A stretch of DNA of 41,294 nucleotides, taken from positions 1-41,294 of the forward strand of contig DAIEHA010000008.1 in NCBI GenBank assembly GCA_027355945.1, read 5' to 3'. The notes beneath the pieces are model-generated. The model was not told the origin of the DNA, did no database searches, and worked only from the letters and a program-made list of their open reading frames with translations. Within the stretch, counting starts at the first letter, position 1. Each line of letters starts with the position of its first letter. Shown piece by piece: positions 1 through 9,884 of the stretch. The DNA is from Candidatus Parcubacteria bacterium. Lineage in GTDB: Bacteria > Patescibacteriota > Minisyncoccia > UBA6257 > 2-01-FULL-56-20. A program made the position numbers and the translations under genes.

Positions 1-54
1 CTTGGTATCCGTACTTCGGTACTCGCGGGCCTTCGGCACTATTCGGCCTGGCAC

Positions 55-141
55 GCTGGGATGGCGGAACTGGCAGACGCACTGGCTTCAGGTGCCAGCG
101 ATCGCAAGATCATAGGAGTTCGACTCTCCTTCCCAGCACCA
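55..141 (+). tRNA. tRNA-Leu (anticodon CAG), CCA encoded
   Basis: gctggga...tcccagc acceptor pairing, anticodon arm ctggc-ttCAGgt-gccag, long variable arm, T-arm ggagttcgactctcc, 3' CCA. Confidence 0.93.
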
Positions 142-167
142 ATCAACGTCCTTTCGAATCACAATCC

Positions 168-578
168 ATGCCAGATTGCATTTTTTGCAAGATCGCGGCG
201 CACGAGATCCCTTCCCATATCGTAAGGGAGGACGAGCAGTTCATCGTGATCGCCGACATCAAACCGGTCAATCCGGGCCATCTTTTGATAATCCCCAAAG
301 ACCATGTCGAGGTCGTGTTCGCAATGGATGACGCGCGCTACGCCGAGGCGTTCGCCATCGCAAAGCGGCTCTCCGATCCCCTCCGGCGCGCCACGGACGC
401 CGCGAAGATCGGGATTGCCGTCGAAGGATTCGGGGTGGATCACGCCCATATCCATCTGATCCCCCTTCACGGTCCGCACGAACTGAATCCAGACCGCGCG
501 CAGCCCGCGGACCAGGAAGACCTTGCGGCAATGGTGGAGAAAATAAAGAAAGAAATGACAGTGAAACACGCAGAATAA
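168..578 (+). CDS. HIT (histidine triad) family protein
   Basis: N-term CIFCKIAAHEIPS and HxHxH motif DHAHIHLIPL. Confidence 0.92.
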   Translation: MPDCIFCKIAAHEIPSHIVREDEQFIVIADIKPVNPGHLLIIPKDHVEVVFAMDDARYAEAFAIAKRLSDPLRRATDAAKIGIAVEGFGVDHAHIHLIPLHGPHELNPDRAQPADQEDLAAMVEKIKKEMTVKHAE

Positions 579-611
579 TCAACAATAAACAAAGAATAAT
601 CAATTACATTC

Positions 612-2543
612 ATGCCAATAAAGAAAAACGAACATCAGACAGGAGACGCGCCGCGAAACGAAGATCGTCCGCGCACGCGTCCCACACCGCCCCCGATCAG
701 GCCCCGTCCCGCACACGCGAACGCGCCTCGGGACGACCGGCGCCGCCATGGCAGTCCGCGCCCCCAGGGGAACGGCGGCCGCGGCGGCATGCCTCCCTCG
801 CGCGACGCGGGGGTCCATTCCCATCGCAACAAGATGGGGCCGCACACAATGGTCGCGCCCGATGCGCGCGCCAAATCGAATCCCGACGCAGTCCGGCTCG
901 TGCCGCTCGGCGGCCTCGAAGAGGTCGGACGCAACTGCTCCTTCTTCGAATACAAGAACGAGATCGTGATCGTCGATGTAGGCCTGCAGTTCCCCGAAGA
1001 GGAGACGCCGGGCATCGACTACATCATCCCGAACACGCAGTACCTCGAGAAGCATAAGGATAAGATCCAAGCGATCATCCTCACTCACGGCCACTATGAC
1101 CACATCGGCGGCCTGCCCCACGTCCTCGGACGGCTGGGCAATCCCCCGATCTACGCGACCTCGATCACGAAGGCGATCATCGAAAAGCGCCAGGAGGATT
1201 TCCCGAATGCGCCCAAGATGAACGTGCAGATCGTGAAGAACGGGATGGAGCTCAAACTCTCCCAGAACTTCACCGCGCTCTTCTTCGGCGTGCCGCACAC
1301 GATCCCGGAGACGACCGGCGTGATGCTCAAGACCCCGATCGGCAACATCGTGCACTTCGCGGATTTCCGCCTCGACTATGACGACGAGGGCAATCCTCAC
1401 GGCCTCGATGAATTCGAGAAGCTCGGCAAGATGGGCGTCCATACGTTCATGGTGGATTCAACCGCCGCCGAACGACCGGGACATTCCGTTTCGGAAAAGA
1501 CCGTCGAAAAGAACCTCGAGGAGATCTTCCGGAAGGCGGAGGGACGCATCGTGGTCGCCACATTCGCATCGCTCATCACGCGCATCGCGGAGATCATGAA
1601 GATCGCGGAAAGGCTCGGACGCAAGGTGGCGCTCAACGGCTACTCCATGAAGACGAACATCCAGATCGCGCAATCGCTCGGGTTCGTCAAGGTGCGTCCC
1701 GATACCATGATCCCCATCGAAGAGGTGAACAAGCTCAAAGATAACAAGGTGATGATCCTTTCGACGGGCGCCCAGGGCGAATCGAACGCGGGGCTCATGA
1801 AGATCATCAACGGCGAACACCGCCACATCAAGATCAAGAAAGGCGATACCTTCGTGCTCTCCTCGTCCGTCATCCCCGGCAACGAGCGCAGCGTGCAGAC
1901 GGTGAAGGACAATCTCGCCCGCCAAGGCGCGATCGTCTTCCATTCCGCACTCGTCGATATCCATTCCTCCGGCCATGCACCGAAGGACGACATCAAGATC
2001 GTGATCGAGCTCCTCAAACCGAAGTTCCTCATGCCCGTGCACGGATATTACTTCATGCGCGCCGCGAACGGCCAGACCGCCCGCGAGGCAGGCGTCCTCC
2101 CGGACAATGTCCGCCTCATGGACAACGGGCAGGTTGCCGAGCTCACTAAGGACGACTTCACCATCACGAAAGAGGAGGTTCCCGCCTACTATGTCATGGT
2201 GGACGGACTCGGCGTGGGCGACGTGGAGGAGATGGTGCTCCGCGACCGCCGCACTCTCGCAGCTGAAGGGATGATCGTGATCATCCTTACGACGGATCGC
2301 GACAAGGGTAGGCTCCTCAAGAACCCGGATATCATCTCGCGTGGGTTCATCTATCTCAAAGAGAACCAGGAGATCCTTGAGGAGATCAGGAAGCGCATCC
2401 GTTCGCTCCTCCAGCGCATCCCGAACTACCGCGAGGTGGAAGCGGATTACATCAAGACGCTCGTGCGCGACCAGGTGGGACAGTACCTCTACACCAAGAC
2501 GAAGCGCCGACCGATGATCCTGCCGGTCATCATCGAGGTATAG
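612..2543 (+). CDS. rnj: Ribonuclease J (metallo-beta-lactamase/beta-CASP) with a ~90-aa Arg/Pro/Gly-rich N-terminal extension
   Basis: LGGLEEVGRNCSFFEY, HGHYDHIGG, beta-CASP and C-terminal RNase J motifs (MPVHGYYFMRAA). Confidence 0.93.
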   Translation: MPIKKNEHQTGDAPRNEDRPRTRPTPPPIRPRPAHANAPRDDRRRHGSPRPQGNGGRGGMPPSRDAGVHSHRNKMGPHTMVAPDARAKSNPDAVRLVPLGGLEEVGRNCSFFEYKNEIVIVDVGLQFPEEETPGIDYIIPNTQYLEKHKDKIQAIILTHGHYDHIGGLPHVLGRLGNPPIYATSITKAIIEKRQEDFPNAPKMNVQIVKNGMELKLSQNFTALFFGVPHTIPETTGVMLKTPIGNIVHFADFRLDYDDEGNPHGLDEFEKLGKMGVHTFMVDSTAAERPGHSVSEKTVEKNLEEIFRKAEGRIVVATFASLITRIAEIMKIAERLGRKVALNGYSMKTNIQIAQSLGFVKVRPDTMIPIEEVNKLKDNKVMILSTGAQGESNAGLMKIINGEHRHIKIKKGDTFVLSSSVIPGNERSVQTVKDNLARQGAIVFHSALVDIHSSGHAPKDDIKIVIELLKPKFLMPVHGYYFMRAANGQTAREAGVLPDNVRLMDNGQVAELTKDDFTITKEEVPAYYVMVDGLGVGDVEEMVLRDRRTLAAEGMIVIILTTDRDKGRLLKNPDIISRGFIYLKENQEILEEIRKRIRSLLQRIPNYREVEADYIKTLVRDQVGQYLYTKTKRRPMILPVIIEV

Positions 2544-2660
2544 GTTCACCCAGGGAGAGGCCTTTGAAGGAGCACTATGCGCCGACAGAGACCCCTCCCT
2601 TTCTTTCTTCCCCCGGATCCCCCGATCCATGGGATCGGACCGGCATGCTATAATCGAATC

Positions 2661-3647
2661 ATGAAACCCGTCCTCGTATCCGGCATCCAACCGACCGGAA
2701 AGCTCCATATCGGCAACTATCTCGGCGCGCTCAAGAATTTCGTCGACCTCCAGGATTCCGGCGAATATCGATGCCATTTCTTCATCGCCGATCTCCATTC
2801 GATGACGGAGCCGTTCGATCCCAAAGATAAGCGCCTGCAGGTGCTCGAGCTCTGCGCCGACTATCTCGCCGCGGGCCTCGATCCCGCGCAATCGGTGCTT
2901 TTCGTGCAATCGGAGGTTCCCGCGCACAGCGAGTTCGCATGGATCCTCAATACGATCACGCCCGTGGGTGAGCTCCAGCGCATGACGCAGTTCAAGGATA
3001 AATCGCTCCGCCAGGAGGAGCACATCAATGCGGGGCTCTTCACGTATCCCGTGCTCATGGCAGCCGACATCCTCCTCTATGACGCGCGCACGGTGCCGGT
3101 GGGTGACGATCAGCTCCAGCACCTCGAGCTCACGAGAACGCTCGTACGCAAGTTCAATGCAAAGTTCGGCAACACATTCGTCGAACCGAAAGGCCTGCTT
3201 ACCAGGACCCCGCGCGTCATGTCGCTCAAGGACCCCCTGAAGAAGATGTCGAAGTCGCAGCCTGACGGATGCATCTTCCTCGATGACGAACCCGAGGCGA
3301 TCAAAGCGAAAGTGTCGCGTGCAGTGACGGACTCCGAGACGACCATCGCCTACGATCCCGATCGCCGTCCCGGCCTCGCAAACCTCCTCGAGATCTATTC
3401 CGCACTCACCCACCTCGAACCGAAAGCGGTCGCCGCGGAATTCGCCGGCGAGAGCTATGCCGAACTCAAGCGAGCGCTGACCTCGCTCGTCGCGGAGCAC
3501 TTCGCCGGATTCCGCGCGAAGAAGAAGGAACTGCTCGCATCCCCCGATACGATCGCGAAGATATTCGCCGCAGGATCGAAGACCGCCGCAGCGACCGCCA
3601 ATGCCACCATGGCAGAAATAAAAAGAAAGACCGGCCTTTCGGGCTAG
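2661..3647 (+). CDS. trpS: Tryptophan--tRNA ligase
   Basis: MKPVLVSGIQPTGKLHIGNYLGAL, KKMSKSQPDG (KMSKS). Start placed at the ATG 6 nt after TGcTATAAT rather than the ORF-track start. Confidence 0.94.
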   Translation: MKPVLVSGIQPTGKLHIGNYLGALKNFVDLQDSGEYRCHFFIADLHSMTEPFDPKDKRLQVLELCADYLAAGLDPAQSVLFVQSEVPAHSEFAWILNTITPVGELQRMTQFKDKSLRQEEHINAGLFTYPVLMAADILLYDARTVPVGDDQLQHLELTRTLVRKFNAKFGNTFVEPKGLLTRTPRVMSLKDPLKKMSKSQPDGCIFLDDEPEAIKAKVSRAVTDSETTIAYDPDRRPGLANLLEIYSALTHLEPKAVAAEFAGESYAELKRALTSLVAEHFAGFRAKKKELLASPDTIAKIFAAGSKTAAATANATMAEIKRKTGLSG

Positions 3648-3700
3648 TCCTTCTTTTTCTTTCTTTTTCTTTCTTTCTCTTTCTTTCCCCTCCCCTCCCC
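3648..3700 (+). repeat. Polypyrimidine (CTTT)n-like low-complexity tract
   Basis: ccttctttttctttctttttctttctttctctttctttcccctcccctcccc. Confidence 0.7.
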
Positions 3701-3725
3701 GACCCCGCTTTGGCGGGGTCTTTCC
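3700..3725 (+). terminator. Rho-independent terminator after trpS
   Basis: gaccccgc-tttg-gcggggtc followed by tttcc. Confidence 0.75.
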
Positions 3726-6700
3726 TATATCTTGCGAAGCCCTATCCACGTTTCCTGCCCTTCGATCTTCCCGATTTCCTCCGCAATGCATTTTTCCGAA
3801 CGCTTCATCTCCGCACGGGAGGCACCCACCTCCTTGATGAACGCGCGTTCGCTGCGCGCCACGGCTTGCGCTACATCCGGCGGAAGGGCCATCATCGCCA
3901 CGATCCGGTCCTTCGGGGAAAGTCCCGCCTTCTGCCTGAGTTCCTGGAACATGCGTACCACCTCGCGGAAGAGGCCTTCCTCCCGAAGCGCAGGCGTGAT
4001 CGCCGTATCAAGGGAAAGTTTCTTTGCCTTCGGGTTCACGATCACCTTCTTCACATTCACCTCCTCGGCGAGGATCGCCTCGAGGTCCTTCCCGATGCGC
4101 GCGCCCACCGTGACGGATGCGAGCGGTTGACGCACCTTGATCCCTGCTTCCGCCCGTTTTGCGAGACCCGCGGCGGCGAATCCGCGCACCACCTCCATCT
4201 CCTCTATACGCTTCCGCTCCGCAGCGGAAATCGCCTTGGGTGCCTTGGGCCACGCATCGAGATGCACCGATTCCTGCGCGCCTCCGAGCGCACCGTAAAG
4301 TCCCTCTGAGAAGAACGGCGTGAATGGCGCCATCATGGTGACGATGGAAAGGAGTGCGTGGCGCAGCATGGCGGACGCCGCGTTGCGGTCCGCGGCGCTC
4401 TGCGGTTTCTGGAGCCGCCGGCGCGAACGGCGAATGTACCATCGCGAAAGGTCGTCCACGAACGCATCGATCTCGAGCGCCGCTTCGCGGATCTCATAAT
4501 GATCGAGTTTCGCCGTCACGGATGATGCCGTGGCGCGGAGGCGCGCGAGGATCCAGCGATCGAGCGCGGTCGCCGGCTTCGCCTTCCCGGAAAGGATTGC
4601 GGGGGAAAGCGTGGCGGCCCGATCGGCATACGTACGCCAGAAGACGAATGAGTTGTATACGATGAGATGCGTGCGGCGGAACGCCTTTGCGATCTCCCCC
4701 TCGTCGAAGTTCTTCGGTTCGCCAAGCGGGGATCCGGTGAAGAAATACCAGCGAAGCGCGTCCACACCATACTTGTCGATCACCGCGAACGGCTCCACGA
4801 TATTCCCTTTCGATTTCGACATCTTCTGTCCGAACTTATCATTGATGAGCCCGAGCGCCACCACATTCTTATATGGAACGCCGTAGCCCAACGCGGTCGC
4901 GATCGCCATGAGCGTATAGAACCATCCCCGGGTCTGATCCATCCCCTCCGCGATATAATCGGCGGGATACGGGATCCCTTTCGGCAGCATCTTCTTCGTC
5001 CGCGCGCCCCGAGGAGCATCCTTACCTCCCCCTTGAGCAAACGGGAAATGCACCTGCCCGTAGGGCATCGCACCGGAGTCATACCACACATCCGCAACCT
5101 CAGGCACGCGATGCATGGTCCCTTTGGCGCACTGGGCGCAGGGAAACGCGAGATCGTCCGCGAAAGGACGATGAAGGTCCACCTCGCCGGTATCGTTGCG
5201 CGGTATCTTCATCACTCTGAGCGGCATCACTTCCGCAAACCCTATGAATCCCTTCTTTTTCTGCCACACCTGATCGATCTCCTCGATGGCCCGCTTCTCG
5301 CTCCATCCTTCCGCCGCATGGAATAGCATCCATGCGGGATATTCGTGGGTGATGATGAGGATGTTCTTTCCTTCATACTTCGCCTCGCACTCCTCCATGA
5401 ATTTCCAGACGCGGGCGCGCACATCCCGCAGCGACTCCCCTTCCTCCGGACGCCTCTTGAAACGGTCATCGTACGTCGGGAACGCCTTGCCGTAGCTCTC
5501 ATCCCGGAGCCCCCAGAACGAGGGCCCGAGATGGATCTCCTCGATGCGACGGTCCGCGATGCAGTCCTCTTTCGGGATCCCGAGTTCCTTTGCCGCAATC
5601 TCCGCGGTCTGAGAGGTGCGCGTGATGTCCGAATGGATGAGGAGATCGATCTTCTTCCTCTTTTTTGCGAGTGCGGCGGCGAACGCCTTCGCGGAGCGTT
5701 CCGCCTGTCGCTTGCCGCGGGCGGTGAGCTCAAGATACTTCCGCTCCCCGGAATCGATCATGTCGAACACGTTGCTCTCGGCCTCGCCGTGGCGCATCAC
5801 CCAGTACGTGTTCCGCGCGCCCCCTGCATGCCGGTCGAGCTCATCAAGGCTTCCCACGACCTCCGTATGCCCGCACCCGCGGCATTCCCATATGGGAAGC
5901 GGCGCGCCCCAGTATCGCTCGCGCGAAAGATTCCAATCCTTCGCTTCTTTCAGCCATTCGCCGAAGCGCCCGTCCTTCACATGCGACGGCTGCCATCCCA
6001 CCTCGCGGTTGTTCTTCCTGAGCTCGGCGCGGAGCTTCGCCATCGCAATGAACCACGAAGATCGCGCGTAATAGAGGATCGGCGTCCCGCAGCGCCAACA
6101 GAACGGATATTCGTGCACATAGGACTCCGTCCGAAGGAAATTCCCATGCTCGTTGAGATGCGCGAATATCGCCTTCTCGGTCTCCTTCGCTTTCACGTAC
6201 ATTCCCGTAAACCCGGCGACGTCCTTCGTGAATTTCCCCTCCTCGTTCACCGTATGGCGTTCGGGAAGCCCCTCCTTCTTGCCGAGCGCATAATCGTCCT
6301 CGCCGTACATCACGGCGGTGTGTACCACGCCCGTACCGTCGGTCGTCGTCACGAATGATGCAGGATAGATCCGATATGACCGCGGACCGGCGAGCGGCGG
6401 GACCTCGAACAGCGGCTCGTATTCGAGCCCCACGAGATCACGCCCCTTCACGGTCCCCACGATCTCCGGCGCCTCCTCTCCGAACACCGCACCGACGCGT
6501 TCCGTCGCGAGGATATATATCTCTTTGGTGCCTTTCGGACGGACCATCCGATACTCGATTGCTTCGCCGACCGCGAGCGCCACATTGCCCGGCAGCGTCC
6601 ACGGCGTCGTCGTCCACGAAAGGATATAGGTATGCGCATCCGATGCGGGCCCTTCCCCGATCTTCTGTCCCGGCCTCACCCTGAACTTCACATACACCGA

Positions 6701-7351
6701 TTCATCGCTCACCTCCTTGTATCCCTGCGCGAGCTCGTGCGAGGAAAGCGCCGTACCGCAGCGCGTGCACCATGGCACCACTTTGTGTCCTTTATAGAGA
6801 AGGCCGCGCGCCGCGATCTGGGACATCGTCCACCAGATCGATTCGATATACTCCGGGGCGTACGTCACGTACGCGTTTTTGAGATCGAGCCAATAACCGA
6901 TGCGGCGCGTCATCCTCTCCCATTCATCCTTGTAGATCCATACCTGCTCCTTTGCGGCCTCGTTGAACCGCTTCACCCCATACTGCTCGATGTCCTTTTT
7001 CGTCTTGAACCCGAGCGCCTTCTCCGCAGCCATCTCCACGGGGAGCCCGTGCGTGTCCCACCCTGCCCTGCGCGGCACCCGATATCCCTGCATCGTCTTA
7101 TAGCGCAGGATGACGTCCTTCACCACGCGCGAAAGCACGTGATGGATCCCCGGCTTGCCGTTCGCATACGGAGGCCCTTCGTAGAACACGAACTCCTTTG
7201 CCGACCCTTTTTTTACGAGCGAGCGCTCGAACACATGGCGCTCCTCCCAAAACGAAAGCACCTTCTCTTCGGTCCCCGGAAGATCAAACTCCCCTCCTAT
7301 GAAATCAGGCGCTTTGCGGGATGCGCGCCCGCGATGCGATCGTGTGGACAT
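3725..7351 (-). CDS. ileS: Isoleucine--tRNA ligase with an inserted histidine-phosphatase (phosphoglycerate mutase-like) domain
   Basis: HxGH-type motif (PGIHHVLSRVVKD), GWDTHGLPVE, KMSKSKGN, DVWYDSGAMPYGQ; internal VMRHGEAESN...SDITRTSQTAEIAA...ILIITHEYPA. Start at MSTRSHRG (7351) with an extended -10 just upstream. Confidence 0.93.
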   Translation of the reverse strand: MSTRSHRGRASRKAPDFIGGEFDLPGTEEKVLSFWEERHVFERSLVKKGSAKEFVFYEGPPYANGKPGIHHVLSRVVKDVILRYKTMQGYRVPRRAGWDTHGLPVEMAAEKALGFKTKKDIEQYGVKRFNEAAKEQVWIYKDEWERMTRRIGYWLDLKNAYVTYAPEYIESIWWTMSQIAARGLLYKGHKVVPWCTRCGTALSSHELAQGYKEVSDESVYVKFRVRPGQKIGEGPASDAHTYILSWTTTPWTLPGNVALAVGEAIEYRMVRPKGTKEIYILATERVGAVFGEEAPEIVGTVKGRDLVGLEYEPLFEVPPLAGPRSYRIYPASFVTTTDGTGVVHTAVMYGEDDYALGKKEGLPERHTVNEEGKFTKDVAGFTGMYVKAKETEKAIFAHLNEHGNFLRTESYVHEYPFCWRCGTPILYYARSSWFIAMAKLRAELRKNNREVGWQPSHVKDGRFGEWLKEAKDWNLSRERYWGAPLPIWECRGCGHTEVVGSLDELDRHAGGARNTYWVMRHGEAESNVFDMIDSGERKYLELTARGKRQAERSAKAFAAALAKKRKKIDLLIHSDITRTSQTAEIAAKELGIPKEDCIADRRIEEIHLGPSFWGLRDESYGKAFPTYDDRFKRRPEEGESLRDVRARVWKFMEECEAKYEGKNILIITHEYPAWMLFHAAEGWSEKRAIEEIDQVWQKKKGFIGFAEVMPLRVMKIPRNDTGEVDLHRPFADDLAFPCAQCAKGTMHRVPEVADVWYDSGAMPYGQVHFPFAQGGGKDAPRGARTKKMLPKGIPYPADYIAEGMDQTRGWFYTLMAIATALGYGVPYKNVVALGLINDKFGQKMSKSKGNIVEPFAVIDKYGVDALRWYFFTGSPLGEPKNFDEGEIAKAFRRTHLIVYNSFVFWRTYADRAATLSPAILSGKAKPATALDRWILARLRATASSVTAKLDHYEIREAALEIDAFVDDLSRWYIRRSRRRLQKPQSAADRNAASAMLRHALLSIVTMMAPFTPFFSEGLYGALGGAQESVHLDAWPKAPKAISAAERKRIEEMEVVRGFAAAGLAKRAEAGIKVRQPLASVTVGARIGKDLEAILAEEVNVKKVIVNPKAKKLSLDTAITPALREEGLFREVVRMFQELRQKAGLSPKDRIVAMMALPPDVAQAVARSERAFIKEVGASRAEMKRSEKCIAEEIGKIEGQETWIGLRKI

Positions 7352-7407
7352 TACCCCTAAAAATACCAGATTTTCCCTTATTTTTCCATATAAACGAATA
7401 AAAAAGC

Positions 7408-7446
7408 CCTGCACGATGGAACACGTGCAGGGCATATCCCTTTTTT
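7408..7446 (-). terminator. Strong rho-independent terminator
   Basis: 10-bp perfect stem GCCCTGCACG-atggaaca-CGTGCAGGGC flanked by A/T runs. Confidence 0.8.
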
Positions 7447-7455
7447 GAGGTCCTT

Positions 7456-7797
7456 TCATTCCGGCACGAAGAACGTCCCTTCCCGGGAAAGCACCTTCTC
7501 GATCACCCCGGCAGGGATCGTCGCCGTGTGAACCTTCCCTTCGAGGGTCTTTCCGGTAAGCATCACCGATATTGAGGGCCTCAGCCCGAACGCCTTCCTT
7601 ACGATACGGAAGAAGATCGGCGGACGGACCCTCGCCTTCCATCCTTCGTTCACGATGAGCGATCTCCCGCATTGCGGAAGGAACGCGCTATCGGGTACGG
7701 AGATCCCGGCAATGCAGCAGATCCCCGGCGCCGAACGATCCGGATCCTCGCGAAGGCGGATCTCTTTGGTCGCCATCTCTATCCTTCTCGATGCCAT
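7456..7797 (-). CDS. Hypothetical protein (~113 aa)
   Basis: Fits the gap between ileS and argS; SD-like GGAGGGG before ATG (MASRRIEMATKEIRL...). No family recognised. Confidence 0.5.
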   Translation of the reverse strand: MASRRIEMATKEIRLREDPDRSAPGICCIAGISVPDSAFLPQCGRSLIVNEGWKARVRPPIFFRIVRKAFGLRPSISVMLTGKTLEGKVHTATIPAGVIEKVLSREGTFFVPE

Positions 7798-7858
7798 ATT
7801 CCCCTCCGCGGTCGCGCATACCGGCAACCGCTGTCTGCAAAGAAGGATATCCGCCTGA

Positions 7859-9688
7859 CTATATTTTTTCAAGCACCCCCATGCCGAGAAGGCCGAGCCC
7901 CGTACGGAGAACCTCCGCCGCATCCGCGGCAAGCCCCAGGCGCGCGGCGCGCCGGACGGCATCCTCATCCTTGAGGACGGGCGTTGTCTCATAGAACTTG
8001 TTCGCCGCAACGGCGAGACGATAGCAATATGCCGCGATGACGCTCGGCGCAAGGCGCTCCGCGGCGCGCGCAACCGCATCGGGGAATTCGGCAAGACGGC
8101 GGATGAGCGCGCGCTCCGCATCATTCCCGAGAAGAGCGACCCCGTCCGCACGTCCCTCGGTTCCGGTTCCATTTCCGGTACCAGTACCCATGCTGCCGCG
8201 CTCCATGGACACGTCCTTTCCGAGCCCCGCCTCGTCGGCCTTGCGGAGGATGCTCCGCAGACGCGCATACGCATAGTGGAGATACGGCCCCGCATCCCCT
8301 TCGAACGAAAGCGATTTCTCGAAATCGAACACGATATCCTGCCCGGGATTCTGCTTGAGGATGGAATACTTTATGGCGCCCACGGCGATCGTCTCCGTCG
8401 CCATCGCGCGCTCGCCATCATCAAGCGCGCTCCGCGCGCTCACTTTCTCTGCAAGACGCTCCTTCACCTGATCGAAAAGGTCCTCGGCCGTAACCACGTC
8501 CCCGGTGCGCGACGACATCTTCCCGGTCGGCAGTCGCAGCATGCCGTGCGGCATATGCCGCGTCCGCGCGGCGACCTCCGGAGGCAAGACCTGCGCCATC
8601 GCCCTCAGAAGCACTTTGAAATATTCCACGATCTCGTTCCCCGTCACCACGACAGAGAGATCGAGCGGATATTCCTCGAACTTCTTCCTGTTGAGCGCAA
8701 GCTCCTTCGCCTCATAGGTGGGGAGGCCCCGCGAGTTCACGAACACGCGTGTGTGAAGCCCGTATTCCTCCCCGGGAAACACGATCGCTCCCTCGCTCTT
8801 CGCGAATATACCCTTCTCAAGCCCCTCTTCCACCGCATCGAGTCCAGGCGCCGCCATCTCGCTTTCAAAATAATAGCGGTCGAACTTCGTCCCAAGGCGT
8901 GCGTAGACCGTCTCGAAATATTCGAGGCTCCATGCGCGCCCCGTGGCATAGAGACGGTTCACATTCGCATCGTCCTTCGCATAGATCCTCTCGTTCAGCA
9001 CGTCGATCTCGCCGCGGGATTGCAGATCATCCTCGTACGCGCGCGCGCCGTACGCATAGGCCTCCCCAAGGAAGGCCATCTTGAGGCCGATACCGTCGTT
9101 CGCCTCCGGCATCACCTTTCCGATCCGCTCCATCCCCCATACCGCCTTCGCCACATGAAGACCCACGTCTCCCTGATAGTTCGCACACACCACCTTTGCG
9201 CCCGTCGCAGCATAGAGCCGCGAGAACGACTCGCCGATCGTGTTGCTCATGAGATGCCCTATGTGGAAAAGTTTGAATGGATTCGGATCGGTGAACTCCA
9301 CCATGACCGTCCTTCCCTCCATTGCGGTATTCGTCCCATACATGCGCCCTCCCGCCGCGCCGCGCCGCACGGCTTCCGCGATCGCCGCATATTCCGCGCG
9401 CCATGCATCCATGCTCGCCCAGAAATTCACGAATCCCGGCGCCGCGGCCTCCACCTTCTCGAAGAATCCTGCAGGCGCCGCGGCGCGGACCTTCTCTGCG
9501 ATCTCCTCCGCAAGGGCCATCGGGGCCATACCGCGTCCTTTTGCGACCCGCATCGCGGCATTCGTCGAAAAATGTCCCTGCACCTCCGGTTCATCGGGCA
9601 CGGATACCTCCACTGGCGCATCCGCTCCCCCGCCGCCGAGGGCGGCGGCCACGAGCGCCGCAATCTTTGCATTCATGGACAACTCCAT
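7859..9688 (-). CDS. argS: Arginine--tRNA ligase
   Basis: VMVEFTDPNPFKLFHIGHLMSNTIGES, class I ArgRS C-terminal anticodon-binding region. Confidence 0.93.
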   Translation of the reverse strand: MELSMNAKIAALVAAALGGGGADAPVEVSVPDEPEVQGHFSTNAAMRVAKGRGMAPMALAEEIAEKVRAAAPAGFFEKVEAAAPGFVNFWASMDAWRAEYAAIAEAVRRGAAGGRMYGTNTAMEGRTVMVEFTDPNPFKLFHIGHLMSNTIGESFSRLYAATGAKVVCANYQGDVGLHVAKAVWGMERIGKVMPEANDGIGLKMAFLGEAYAYGARAYEDDLQSRGEIDVLNERIYAKDDANVNRLYATGRAWSLEYFETVYARLGTKFDRYYFESEMAAPGLDAVEEGLEKGIFAKSEGAIVFPGEEYGLHTRVFVNSRGLPTYEAKELALNRKKFEEYPLDLSVVVTGNEIVEYFKVLLRAMAQVLPPEVAARTRHMPHGMLRLPTGKMSSRTGDVVTAEDLFDQVKERLAEKVSARSALDDGERAMATETIAVGAIKYSILKQNPGQDIVFDFEKSLSFEGDAGPYLHYAYARLRSILRKADEAGLGKDVSMERGSMGTGTGNGTGTEGRADGVALLGNDAERALIRRLAEFPDAVARAAERLAPSVIAAYCYRLAVAANKFYETTPVLKDEDAVRRAARLGLAADAAEVLRTGLGLLGMGVLEKI

Positions 9689-9845
9689 TATTTTTTGATA
9701 TAACGCAGGCAGGGAGCCGGCAGGATGATCTTGCGGAGGCAGCGATCTTCCTCCTCGTCATCCGAGGATGGATGCCTCTTGCGCCTTGCCGCTCCCCTTT
9801 TGTTCCCTTGAGGATACCTTAAAAATGATGGCTTCACAACAATAA

Positions 9846-9874
9846 AAAGCCCTCCCTCGAGGGCTTTTCGTCTA
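9846..9874. terminator. Bidirectional rho-independent terminator
   Basis: aaaaagccctccctcgagggctttt. Confidence 0.7.
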
Positions 9875-9884
9875 TAATTTACCT

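Noticed and set aside
1-54. Short hairpin-rich sequence (gtacttcggtac, gggccttcggcac) before tRNA-Leu
   Set aside because: Too short and truncated by window start to assign to a gene or repeat family.
3648-3700. Polypyrimidine tract as a regulatory or recombination element
   Set aside because: Intergenic low-complexity between a stop codon and a terminator; no further support.
1458-3791. 777-aa minus-strand ORF across rnj/trpS
   Set aside because: Shadow of two well-supported genes; low-plausibility composition.
8276-9703. 475-aa plus-strand ORF opposite argS
   Set aside because: Antisense shadow ORF in GC-rich DNA; Arg/His-rich composition, argS motifs on the other strand are unambiguous.
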